From Sporosarcina quadrami (GTDB lineage: Bacteria; Bacillota; Bacilli; Bacillales_A; Planococcaceae), in contig NZ_JACSQN010000003.1 of the NCBI RefSeq assembly GCF_014836615.1, positions 1 to 64,000 on the forward strand: a stretch of DNA of 64,000 nucleotides. Direction: 5' to 3'. A program made the position numbers and the translations under genes. Below the pieces are notes generated by a model. The model was not told the origin of the DNA and did no database searches. It worked only from the letters and a program-made list of their open reading frames with translations. Shown piece by piece: positions 1-7,923 of the stretch. The first letter of the stretch is position 1. Each line of letters starts with the position of its first letter.

Positions 1-71
1 TACCGAGTATAAGTATATGATTTGATAGGCAATGGAAAACATGAATAGGGAATTTACACAATACTATGGAC

Positions 72-218
72 TTGACTCGTAACCGTCGTCCACGCGCCCA
101 TAACCGCCTCGCCCGCGCCCGTAACCTCGCTTCACGCGCCCATAAACGTCGTCTCCGCGCCCGTAACCCCGCCGCCCGCGCTCGTAAACGATGCCGCCGC
201 GCCCATAAACACACCATC
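72..218. repeat. 21-bp tandem repeat (minisatellite), about six to seven units
   Basis: The core CGCGCCC (once CGCGCTC) recurs at 93, 114, 135, 156, 177 and 198, exactly 21 bp apart, each followed by a variant of RTAAAC. The array is much richer in GC than its surroundings. Because 21 is a multiple of three, every frame stays open and shows heptads: GYGR/VYGR-type on the minus strand, R-A-H/R-rich on the plus strand. Nothing shows that either frame is translated. It lies just past the metH terminator. Bases 1-71 hold nothing I can identify. Confidence 0.85.
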
Positions 219-245
219 CGGCCCGCAACCGACACACCAACCCAC

Positions 246-277
246 AAAAAAGCCGCCTCCCACAATCAGGAGACGAC
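246..277 (-). terminator. Rho-independent terminator of metH
   Basis: Read on the minus strand, GTCGTCTCC (277-269) pairs with GGAGGCGGC (260-252) over 9 bp including G-U pairs, and is followed by a run of six T. It starts 15 bases after the metH stop codon. Confidence 0.85.
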
Positions 278-291
278 CTACAACCAATCAA

Positions 292-3200
292 TCAAACAAC
301 ATTAAAATATCTCGCATCCGGATGCGCAAACACGATAGCAGACACCGATGCTTCCGGTTCCATCATAAACTCCTCCGTCAAATGAACACCAATATCTTCA
401 GGCTTCAACAATCCGAACAACTTCGCCTGATCCTCAAGATTCGGACACGCTGGATAGCCGAACGAAAAACGCTGACCTTGGTACTTCGCCGCAAACCGGT
501 CGCGCATTGTGAAATCGGTCGCATCGGGGAAGCCCCACTGATCACGGATTTCCTGATGCACACGCTCTGCAAATCCTTCCGCCAACTCAAGCGCAGTCGC
601 CTGAAATGCGTGACTTTCCAAAAACTTACCTTGCGCTTTCAAATCAGCCGCATAAGCTCGTACACCATGGCCTGCTGTCACTTGCATCAAAGCAATATAA
701 TCCATCTCACCACTTTGTACCGTCTTCAAGAAATCTGCAAGACATAAGAACGGCTCTTCACTTTGACGTGGAAATGTAAACCGTTCAATTTCCGTCTTCG
801 AATCAGCAGGATCATACACGACAACATCATCGCCATCCGCTTGAGCGGGGAAGAACTGATACAAGCCTGAAGCCGTCATCTTATCGGAATTCAAGAACCC
901 CGTCACCATTTCATGCAGCTGAAGTGCACGCTCTTCACGATTTTCAAGCATCTTATCGACATTGCCTCGCAATCCGAGATGATGGCCGATCAATGTCCGC
1001 ATATTCACATATGGGTGTAAATGGGACACCGAATAATCCTTCATCACCCGGCGGCGCAAATCACTTGGCACATACACGGGAGCATCTTCACGAACCGTCT
1101 TCACAGGCTTCGGCAACACAGCGACCGCCGTATCACGCGTCGCACGCACAGCTTCAGATTCCATCCGTTTTTCCTGCTTCTCCGAAATCTCGAGCAACAA
1201 CGCCTCCTTGTCACCACTTTGCAACCGATTCGCAAGATCCAATCCTTGCATCGCATCCTTCGCAAAAATAACCGGTCCGTCATATTCAGGCGCAATCTTC
1301 GTCTCTGTAAACCTACGCGTCAACGCAGCCCCACCAACCATGATCGGTATATTGATACCTGCTGCCTTGAAATCCTGCGCGGTAATAACCATCTGCTGCG
1401 CTGATTTAACTAGCAAACCCGACAACCCGATAATATCCGGTTTCTCCTTACGAATGACATCAATCAGCGTCGCGGGCGTCACTTTAATCCCGATATCGAC
1501 AACACGGAAACCGTTATTACTCAAAATGATTTCAACTAAATTCTTCCCGATATCATGCACGTCACCTTTGACCGTCGCGAGCACCATCTTCCCTTTACCC
1601 GTATCATTTTCATCCTTCTCCATAAACTGCTCGAGGAAACTCACCGACGCTTTCATCACTTCAGCACTTTGCAATACTTCCGCAACAATTAACTTATTAT
1701 CATTGAACAACTTTCCAACTTCAGACATTCCGACCATCAAAGGCCCGTTAATCACATCCAGCGGCGTATCATACATTTCGAGAGCTGCTTCAAGGTCAGG
1801 AATCAATCCTTCCTTCGTCCCCTCCACTACATAATAAGCAAGACGCTCAGGAACCGTCTTCGGAATATCATCCTCAGTCTTTTCCTTCTTCTTATCACGA
1901 TAGAAATCAGCAAAATCAGCAAGCGTCTGATCCGTCGTCGTAAATAATAAATCATTCGCAAGCTTAATTTCCGCCTCAGGAATAGAAGCGTACCGTTCCA
2001 ATTTCTCTGTGTTGACAATCGCGTAATCGAGGCCTGCTTGAGTGCAGTGATATAAATACACCGCGTTCAACACCTCGCGACCAACAGGAGGCAATCCGAA
2101 TGACACGTTACTGACACCGAGTGTTGTCAAAGCCAATGGCATTTTCTCCTTGATCAACCGGATGCCTTCAATCGTTTCGACCGCGGAACCGATATATTGT
2201 GCATCACCTGTTCCGACAGGGAATACAAGTGGATCGAAAATAATATCTTCCGGTGCAAGTCCCCATTTATTCACTAATAAATCATACGAACGTTCCGCAA
2301 TTTCAAGCTTCCGTTCACGAGTGACCGCCATGCCGATTTCGTCAATCGTACCGACGACGACAGCCGCACCGAACTTTTTAACGAGCGGCATAACCGCATC
2401 AAACCGCTCTTCACCATCTTCCAAGTTGATGGAGTTGATGATTGCTTTCCCTTGAGAAAATTTTAATGCTTCTTCAATGACGTTTTCGTCTGTCGAGTCG
2501 ATGACGAGAGGAACTTTCACTTTTTTTACAACTTCTTGCATGAACCGCTTCATATCTTCTAGCTCATCACGGTCCGGATTTGCCAGACAGATGTCAAGGA
2601 CATGCGCACCACCACGAACTTGAGCACGTGCAATTTCAGATGCTTCTTCGAACTTTTCATCGACAATCAGCCGCTTGAACTTTCTGGAACCGATGACGTT
2701 CGTTCGTTCACCAATCAACAGTGGACGCATTGATGGATCGTACATTAAAGGTTCAATTCCAGAAATACTGTGTTCATGTACACTTTCGGGCTTCTGGCGA
2801 GGGGAGAGTCCATCAACCGCTTCACGCAATACGCGGATATGTTCAGGTGTCGTCCCGCAACAGCCGCCAACCATGTTCAACCAGCCTTTATCGGCAAAAC
2901 CTTTCAATTTCAGCGATAAAGACTCAGGTGATTCATGATAATGGCCTTCTTCGTCAGGCAATCCGGCGTTCGGATAACACGTAACATAACTCGTCGCAAG
3001 TTCCGATAAAGAGCGTAAGTGATCCGTCATAAATTCAGGCCCTGTCGCACAGTTCAATCCGACTGACAAGGGATTAATATGTTCAATGGAAATGTAGAAC
3101 GCTTCAATACTTTGTCCAGCAAGCGTTGTTCCCATCGGTTCAATCGTGCCTGAAATCATGATTGGCAGTTCAATACCTGTCTCTTCGAATGCTCGTTTTA

Positions 3201-3729
3201 TGCCAAGTGTTCCCGCTTTGACGTTGAGCATATCCTGACTCGTTTCCATGAGCAGTAAATCGGCACCCCCTTCAATCAATGCTTTCGCTTGCACATAGAA
3301 GTCTTCCGAAAGCTTATCGAACGTAATGCCCCCTGTGACGGAAAGCGTCTTCGTTGTTGGTCCGATTGCACCGGCGACGAAACGCGGCCACTCCGCAGTC
3401 GAGAATTCGACAGCACACTTTTTCGCGATTTCCACAGCGCTTTTATTAATTTCTTCAGCGCGGTGTCCGAGGCTAAATTCATCCAGAACAAGAGGGGTGC
3501 CTCCAAAAGTGTTCGTGCATATGATGTCCGATCCTGCTTCTAAGTAGCCTCGATGGATCTTCTCAAGAATGTCAGGACGTAAAATGTTCAAGTATTCGTT
3601 ACAGCCATCGTATTCCTCTCCACCAAAATCTTCAGTAGATAGGTCTTCCGCTTGGAGCATCGTGCCCATAGCCCCATCTAAGATGAGTATTCTTTTTTGG
3701 AGCTGTTCTTCAATAATGTGTTTAGGCAT
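292..3729 (-). CDS. metH: Cobalamin-dependent methionine synthase
   Basis: Transfers the methyl group of 5-methyltetrahydrofolate to homocysteine through protein-bound cobalamin; cytoplasmic, last step of methionine synthesis. The 1145 residues show all MetH modules in order: homocysteine methyltransferase (about 1-320, zinc-site GGCCGTTP), pterin-binding domain (about 335-600, starting RPLLIGERTNVIGSRKF), cobalamin cap, B12 domain with the cofactor-histidine motif DVHDIGKN, and C-terminal AdoMet reactivation domain. I chose the ATG giving MPKHIIEEQL because AGAGAGG lies 11 bases upstream; an in-frame extension of 42 residues upstream is read only inside the preceding gene. The start overlaps the end of the upstream gene by 8 bp, which suggests translational coupling. 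Expression should follow the SAM riboswitch at 5615-5766. Confidence 0.97.
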   Translation of the reverse strand: MPKHIIEEQLQKRILILDGAMGTMLQAEDLSTEDFGGEEYDGCNEYLNILRPDILEKIHRGYLEAGSDIICTNTFGGTPLVLDEFSLGHRAEEINKSAVEIAKKCAVEFSTAEWPRFVAGAIGPTTKTLSVTGGITFDKLSEDFYVQAKALIEGGADLLLMETSQDMLNVKAGTLGIKRAFEETGIELPIMISGTIEPMGTTLAGQSIEAFYISIEHINPLSVGLNCATGPEFMTDHLRSLSELATSYVTCYPNAGLPDEEGHYHESPESLSLKLKGFADKGWLNMVGGCCGTTPEHIRVLREAVDGLSPRQKPESVHEHSISGIEPLMYDPSMRPLLIGERTNVIGSRKFKRLIVDEKFEEASEIARAQVRGGAHVLDICLANPDRDELEDMKRFMQEVVKKVKVPLVIDSTDENVIEEALKFSQGKAIINSINLEDGEERFDAVMPLVKKFGAAVVVGTIDEIGMAVTRERKLEIAERSYDLLVNKWGLAPEDIIFDPLVFPVGTGDAQYIGSAVETIEGIRLIKEKMPLALTTLGVSNVSFGLPPVGREVLNAVYLYHCTQAGLDYAIVNTEKLERYASIPEAEIKLANDLLFTTTDQTLADFADFYRDKKKEKTEDDIPKTVPERLAYYVVEGTKEGLIPDLEAALEMYDTPLDVINGPLMVGMSEVGKLFNDNKLIVAEVLQSAEVMKASVSFLEQFMEKDENDTGKGKMVLATVKGDVHDIGKNLVEIILSNNGFRVVDIGIKVTPATLIDVIRKEKPDIIGLSGLLVKSAQQMVITAQDFKAAGINIPIMVGGAALTRRFTETKIAPEYDGPVIFAKDAMQGLDLANRLQSGDKEALLLEISEKQEKRMESEAVRATRDTAVAVLPKPVKTVREDAPVYVPSDLRRRVMKDYSVSHLHPYVNMRTLIGHHLGLRGNVDKMLENREERALQLHEMVTGFLNSDKMTASGLYQFFPAQADGDDVVVYDPADSKTEIERFTFPRQSEEPFLCLADFLKTVQSGEMDYIALMQVTAGHGVRAYAADLKAQGKFLESHAFQATALELAEGFAERVHQEIRDQWGFPDATDFTMRDRFAAKYQGQRFSFGYPACPNLEDQAKLFGLLKPEDIGVHLTEEFMMEPEASVSAIVFAHPDARYFNVV

Positions 3730-5569
3730 GGACAATGTTCCTCTCTTTCTCTGCGTCGAGTTCTTTAATATGTTGAACGAGTTCAAGCGACATATCATAG
3801 CGCAAGAACGGGGTAATAATATAAATGCCGTTGAATAGCTCTGCTGCTGTGTCAATCAGTTCCTTTGCAATTTGAATGCCTTCTTTCGTCGCTTTATCAC
3901 GGTCATCGCCACACGCCGCCATTCGAGCCAGCACTTCCTCGGATAATTTGATGCCCGGCACTTCGTGATGGAGGAATTCGGCATTCCGGATATTTGTAAG
4001 AGGCATGATGCCAAGGAATATTGGCGTATTCAAATGCTTTGTCGCTTCGTATATGTCGACGATTTTCTCTTTTGTATAGACCGGTTGGGTAATGAAATAA
4101 TCCGCCCCGCATTCGATTTTCTTCTCGAGTCGTTGCACAGCACGGTCAAGGACACGGACATTCGGATTGAATGCTGCTGCTACAGAGAACTTCGCCTTTT
4201 TACGTAAAGGTTTCCCTGTGAATGAAATCCCTTCATTCAACTGCTTGATGAGTTGCAGCAACTCCATGCTGGATACGTCATACACACTAGTCGCACCAGG
4301 GAAATCACCGACTTTTGTCGGGTCTCCTGTGACTGCCAAAATGTCATGGATACCGAGTGCATCCAGCCCCATCAGATGGGATTGAAGTCCGATTAGATTA
4401 TGATCACGGCAAGTGAGATGCACGAGCGGACGTACATTATGCTGCTGTTTCATGATCGCGCCCATCGCCATATTGCTAATGCGCGGTGAAGCGAGTGAGT
4501 TATCCGCCATCGTCACCGCGTCGACACCTGCGTCGTATAATTGGTTTGCACCGATGAAATACTGTTCTGTTTCCAAATGTCTCGGCGTATCAAGTTCGAC
4601 GATGACTGTGCGTGCAGTTTTCGCTTTTTCGTGAATTGGTTCGTATTTCGCTGGATCTGCTTCTCGTATGACAATCGGTTTTTGTGGTGTAACGATCTTT
4701 TTTGTAATCGGTGCAAGCCCACTTAAATGCTTTTTTACAGCTGCGATATGTTGCGGAGTCGTTCCACAACATCCGCCGATAAGACGAACACCTTCTGCGC
4801 GGAGCAGTGCAGCAGCACGACCGAAATACTCCGCTTCGGATACATAGACGATCCGGCCGTCTTCCACATCGAGCAGGCTAGCATTTGGAGCGGCCGATAG
4901 GAATGCACGCTCAGGTAATGTCACTTTTTCAAAAGCTTGAATCGTATGATAAGGGCCCAATCTGCAGTTGACGCCGACGACATCTGCACCGATTGTTTCA
5001 AGTTCATGTAACGCATCATTCAACAGCATCCCGTTTTTTAACACCCCGGGTTCATCCATTGAAACTTGTGCAATGATCGGTCGTTCCGTCATTGCGCGTA
5101 GTTCTTTCACAACAGCAGATAGCTCTTCGAAATCATAGTACGTTTCAAGCAACAGACCATCAGGATCGCCTGTCAACAATGAATTTGCCTGTTCGCGCAC
5201 AATAGCAAGGACTTCCGGAATCGTTGCATCGCTTTTCCGGATGCCTCGTAAGCCGCCAATTGTTCCGAGTACGTATTGATTGCCCGGTGCAGCTGCGCGT
5301 TTGGCAATTTTAATTGCCGCTTCATTGAATTCTTTCACGCGGTCTTCCATGCCGTAGCGTGCAAGTTTGAACGCATTTGCACTATATGTGTTCGTCTGGA
5401 TAATGTCTGCTCCAGCTGCTATGTAATCAAGATGAATCTTTTCAATGATATCGGGTTTTTCCACATTCAATTCTTCGTAGCAAAAGTCAATTCCATGCGA
5501 ATAAAGTACAGTCCCCATTGCACCGTCCGCCACCAATACATTGTTCTTCAAGTTTTCTAGTAAGTTCAT
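3722..5569 (-). CDS. Bifunctional homocysteine S-methyltransferase / methylenetetrahydrofolate reductase (YitJ/MetF type)
   Basis: A fusion of 615 residues. The N-terminal half (about 1-290) is a homocysteine S-methyltransferase: VADGAMGTVL at the start, a GVNCR cysteine and the paired cysteines of GGCCGTTP for zinc. The C-terminal half (about 320-600) is an FAD-dependent 5,10-methylenetetrahydrofolate reductase (VTGDP, DYFITQPVY, GIMPL). It provides 5-methyl-THF for the MetH encoded next, so the two genes form a complete homocysteine-to-methionine module. The ATG has an AAAGGGATGA ribosome site about 10 bases upstream. It is the first gene after the SAM-I leader. Whether the N-terminal methyltransferase domain is active in its own right cannot be told from sequence. 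Confidence 0.93.
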   Translation of the reverse strand: MNLLENLKNNVLVADGAMGTVLYSHGIDFCYEELNVEKPDIIEKIHLDYIAAGADIIQTNTYSANAFKLARYGMEDRVKEFNEAAIKIAKRAAAPGNQYVLGTIGGLRGIRKSDATIPEVLAIVREQANSLLTGDPDGLLLETYYDFEELSAVVKELRAMTERPIIAQVSMDEPGVLKNGMLLNDALHELETIGADVVGVNCRLGPYHTIQAFEKVTLPERAFLSAAPNASLLDVEDGRIVYVSEAEYFGRAAALLRAEGVRLIGGCCGTTPQHIAAVKKHLSGLAPITKKIVTPQKPIVIREADPAKYEPIHEKAKTARTVIVELDTPRHLETEQYFIGANQLYDAGVDAVTMADNSLASPRISNMAMGAIMKQQHNVRPLVHLTCRDHNLIGLQSHLMGLDALGIHDILAVTGDPTKVGDFPGATSVYDVSSMELLQLIKQLNEGISFTGKPLRKKAKFSVAAAFNPNVRVLDRAVQRLEKKIECGADYFITQPVYTKEKIVDIYEATKHLNTPIFLGIMPLTNIRNAEFLHHEVPGIKLSEEVLARMAACGDDRDKATKEGIQIAKELIDTAAELFNGIYIITPFLRYDMSLELVQHIKELDAEKERNIVHA

Positions 5570-5614
5570 TATAAAATCATCCCTTTCCCCATTATGTGAG
5601 AGTTATAAGAAAAT

Positions 5615-5766
5615 AGAAAAAAGCCTTCTCGAAAGAAGGCTTTGAAAATGCGATGGCTCGCTACCTCCTTATCTACCAGGTTTACACCTGCTGGAATTAG
5701 CACCTGACCATAAATGGCTGGTTGCTGAAGCGTCGACGGGCCAGTCCCTCGGCTTCTCTTGATAAG
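5615..5766 (-). promoter_or_regulatory. SAM-I (S-box) riboswitch with intrinsic terminator
   Basis: On the minus strand the leader reads CTTATC...GAGGGACTGGCCC...CTTCAGCAACC...GGTGCTAATTCCAGCAGG...GATAAG, the conserved S-box order with P1 formed by CTTATC (5766-5761) and GATAAG (5673-5668). An AAAGCCTTCT/AGAAGGCTTT hairpin (5643-5620) followed by T residues forms the expression platform. In this family, SAM binding favours termination, so methionine genes are off when SAM is plentiful. Confidence 0.96.
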
Positions 5767-5800
5767 AAAATGATATTCAGTTGTTTGAATAATTTAACAC

Positions 5801-5829
5801 ATCATACCGCGAATAAGTTGTTCCGTCAA
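5801..5829 (-). promoter_or_regulatory. Housekeeping (sigma-A) promoter of the methionine operon
   Basis: On the minus strand TTGACG (5829-5824), a 17-base spacer and TATGAT (5806-5801), about 35 bases before the S-box aptamer. Confidence 0.85.
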
Positions 5830-5885
5830 CAGTTGGTTGAAATATGATAGAATGAGCATATGAATATGAGTGGAAGGTGAATACA

Positions 5886-6068
5886 GTGAGAATTTTTAAG
5901 TTTTCGGTTCCCATCGCGCTTCTCGTAGCGGGGATATCTTGGTATATGCTCAACTTGAACTTCCAGGAAGTGCCGGGTATGACCCGTATCTATATAACGC
6001 TTGGGGCTGCGGTTCTGAGTGGCATATTAGCTTACTTTCTATTTCCCAAAAGTGAAGACAAACAATAG
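5886..6068 (+). CDS. Small two-helix membrane protein, unrecognised
   Basis: Sixty residues with two hydrophobic segments, about 6-23 (VPIALLVAGISWYML) and 36-54 (IYITLGAAVLSGILAYFLF), and a charged C-terminus KSEDKQ. I chose the GTG at 5886 because GGAAGGTGA ends five bases before it; a GTG at 5877 would place that ribosome site inside the gene. It is divergent from the methionine operon and ends at its own terminator, so it appears to be a single-gene unit. Coding likelihood rests on the ribosome site, the clean frame and the terminator; no function can be assigned. Confidence 0.7.
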   Translation: MRIFKFSVPIALLVAGISWYMLNLNFQEVPGMTRIYITLGAAVLSGILAYFLFPKSEDKQ

Positions 6069-6084
6069 TGTATGAAGTGCATCG

Positions 6085-6113
6085 ACGGCGAATTTCTGCT
6101 GTCGTTTTTTTGT
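6085..6113 (+). terminator. Terminator after the small membrane protein gene
   Basis: CGACGGC and GCTGTCG pair over 7 bp (one G-U) around an 8-base loop, followed by seven T. Confidence 0.85.
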
Positions 6114-6120
6114 TGTGTTT

Positions 6121-6153
6121 TGTGTTAACCTTAAAAAATATACGGTTGACACA
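6121..6153 (+). promoter_or_regulatory. BirA-type biotin operator
   Basis: TGTGTTAAC (6121-6129), 15 bases, then GTTGACACA (6145-6153): an imperfect inverted repeat with one mismatch and the spacer length typical of BirA operators in Bacillales. It overlaps the -35 box, so biotinoyl-AMP-loaded BirA would block RNA polymerase. The identity of the regulator is inferred from the site and the downstream biotin genes. Confidence 0.8.
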
Positions 6154-6174
6154 TTTCGTTTAAACTTTTATCCT
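6146..6174 (+). promoter_or_regulatory. Sigma-A promoter of bioY-bioB
   Basis: TTGACA (6146-6151), 17-base spacer, TATCCT (6169-6174). The -35 hexamer lies inside the right half-site of the BirA operator. Confidence 0.82.
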
Positions 6175-6206
6175 TATAGATATAAATTAAATCTAAGAGG
6201 TGCGTT

Positions 6207-6809
6207 ATGACAACAGCAACAGCAAAACCAAAACAAAAAAGTGCAATGAGCGCGTTAAGTCTCGTCTACTGCGGAATGTTCGCAGCACTCATGATGATTG
6301 GCGCAAATATTACATCATTCGTTCCATTCCTAGTAGTAGGAGGCGTTCCAATTACTTTGCAGGCATTCTTTGCAGTACTTGCAGGACTTCTGCTAGGAAG
6401 CCGTCTAGGCCCAATTGCTATTACTGTTTATGTTGTAGTCGGTCTTGCAGGAGCTCCCGTATTCGCGAAATTCCAAGGAGGATTCAGCGCGATTCTACTA
6501 CCGACTTTCGGATTTATTGTATCGTTCATCCTCGTCGCATATGTTGTCGGGAAGATCGTTGAAAAGAACGGCAGTATAGGAAGTTACGTTATTGCAGGAC
6601 TTGTCGGTATGACGATTAATTACCTTATCGGTACGAATTGGATGTATTTCGCTTACAAGTTTTGGGCCAATGCACCTGATGTATTTACGTATAAGATTGC
6701 ATGGGCTTGGATGGTTCCACCATTACCGAAAGATATTATCCTATCGATATTGGCAGGAATCTTCGGTCATAGAATGTATAAAGTGTTGAAAGTGAGGCGG
6801 GCGCATTGA
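6207..6809 (+). CDS. bioY: Biotin transporter substrate-binding subunit BioY (ECF S component)
   Basis: An integral membrane protein of 200 residues with about six hydrophobic segments and the BioY pattern GGVPITLQAF...AGLLLGSRLGP...YVVVGLAGAPVFAKFQGG. BioY binds biotin and works with an energising EcfAAT module; such a module (ecfA1-ecfA2-ecfT) starts at 62218. The ATG follows AGAGGTG. The stop codon overlaps the TTG start of bioB, so the two are one operon under the BirA-type operator. Uptake and the last synthetic step are thus controlled together. Confidence 0.96.
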   Translation: MTTATAKPKQKSAMSALSLVYCGMFAALMMIGANITSFVPFLVVGGVPITLQAFFAVLAGLLLGSRLGPIAITVYVVVGLAGAPVFAKFQGGFSAILLPTFGFIVSFILVAYVVGKIVEKNGSIGSYVIAGLVGMTINYLIGTNWMYFAYKFWANAPDVFTYKIAWAWMVPPLPKDIILSILAGIFGHRMYKVLKVRRAH

Positions 6810-7810
6810 CGATCTATGGGGAATGGTCAGATCGTGTACTTGCTGGAGGAACGTTGACGGACGAAGAGGGACTCGCGATTTTGAATAGTCCTGATACAGA
6901 CCTACTGCAACTTCTGCATGCATCATACAAAATTCGCAATTATTATTTTGGCAATAAAGTGAAACTCAATATGATTATTAATACAAAATCAGGATTATGC
7001 CCTGAAAACTGTGGCTACTGTGCACAGTCAATCGTCTCAAAAGCACCAATTGAAAAGTATGCGATGATGAAAAAAGAAGAAATCATCGAAGGTGCTGATC
7101 GCGCCGTCGCTGTGAATGCTGGAACGTATTGCATCGTTGCAAGTGGACGTGGACCCGTCAACCGGGAGCTTGAAATCGTTATCGATTCAGTAAAAGCGAT
7201 CAAAGCAAAACATCAAGACATGACTGTTTGTGCATGCCTTGGCATCTTGAAGCCTGAGCAAGCAAAACGCTTGAAAGAAGCGGGTGTGGATCGCTATAAC
7301 CACAACATCAACACATCCGCTGCGCACCATGAAAGCATTACGACGTCACACACATACGACGATCGAGTGAACACGGTCAACCACGCCAAAGAAGCGGGAA
7401 TCTCGCCATGCTCTGGTGTCATTATCGGTATGCGTGAAACGAAAGAAGACGTCATCGCAATGGCGCGTAGCCTACATGCAATGGATGCAGATTCAATACC
7501 GGTCAACTTCTTGCATGCGGTGGATGGGACACCGCTTGAAGGGACAAACGAATTGACCCCGCTTTACTGCTTGAAAGTATTGTGCCTGTTCCGCTACATC
7601 AACCCGACGAAAGAAATTAGGATTTCGGGCGGGCGTGAAGTGAATTTACGGTCTCTTCAGCCACTTGGATTATATCCGGCGAACTCGATTTTCATCGGCG
7701 ATTATTTGACAACTGCAGGTCAAGAAGGCGATCGCGATCGTCAAATGCTCGAGGATATGGGCTTTGAAATCGATTTAGAACCGCTCAATAAGGAAGCTGT
7801 CGTTAATTAA
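6806..7810 (+). CDS. bioB: Biotin synthase
   Basis: A radical-SAM enzyme that inserts sulfur into dethiobiotin. Of the 334 residues, C65, C69 and C72 in CPENCGYC hold the SAM-binding [4Fe-4S] cluster; further conserved parts are NHNINTS and SGGREVNLRSL for the second cluster region. The start is TTG, four bases overlapping bioY, with GAGGCGGG as ribosome site. No other biotin synthesis gene (bioA, D, F, W, I) is in this window, so they lie elsewhere or dethiobiotin is scavenged. Confidence 0.96.
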   Translation: MTIYGEWSDRVLAGGTLTDEEGLAILNSPDTDLLQLLHASYKIRNYYFGNKVKLNMIINTKSGLCPENCGYCAQSIVSKAPIEKYAMMKKEEIIEGADRAVAVNAGTYCIVASGRGPVNRELEIVIDSVKAIKAKHQDMTVCACLGILKPEQAKRLKEAGVDRYNHNINTSAAHHESITTSHTYDDRVNTVNHAKEAGISPCSGVIIGMRETKEDVIAMARSLHAMDADSIPVNFLHAVDGTPLEGTNELTPLYCLKVLCLFRYINPTKEIRISGGREVNLRSLQPLGLYPANSIFIGDYLTTAGQEGDRDRQMLEDMGFEIDLEPLNKEAVVN

Positions 7811-7822
7811 CAATTTGATGTG

Positions 7823-7863
7823 AACTGTCTGCATGGTGGAGATCACCTAGTAGACAGTTTTTC
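7823..7863 (+). terminator. Terminator of bioY-bioB
   Basis: AACTGTCT (7823-7830) pairs with AGACAGTT (7852-7859), with an inner GGTGG/CACC pairing, followed by a T-rich stretch. Confidence 0.8.
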
Positions 7864-7872
7864 TGTATGGAA

Positions 7873-7900
7873 TGAAACGGATGGCGTATTCATACGTATA
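7873..7900 (+). promoter_or_regulatory. ECF sigma factor (sigma-W-like) promoter
   Basis: TGAAAC (7873-7878), 16 bases, CGTATA (7895-7900). This is the known -35/-10 arrangement of Bacillus sigma-W promoters. No good sigma-A pair was found in the same gap. It precedes a large membrane protein of unknown function. Confidence 0.65.
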
Positions 7901-7923
7901 CTTATAGGTGAACGGAATCTTTA

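Noticed and set aside
72-218. CRISPR-like array
   Set aside because: Units are contiguous 21-mers without unique spacers, and no cas gene is present.
64-305. Open frames on both strands over the 21-bp repeat
   Set aside because: A period divisible by three keeps frames open by itself; the minus-strand frame starts inside the metH terminator and neither has a ribosome site.
3730-3855. 42-residue extension of MetH
   Set aside because: It lies inside the upstream gene, has no ribosome site, and MPKHIIEEQL is the normal MetH start.
5818-5853. Sigma-A promoter for the small membrane gene at 5886
   Set aside because: TATGAT and TAGAAT are fair -10 candidates, but no -35 lies at an acceptable distance; not listed.
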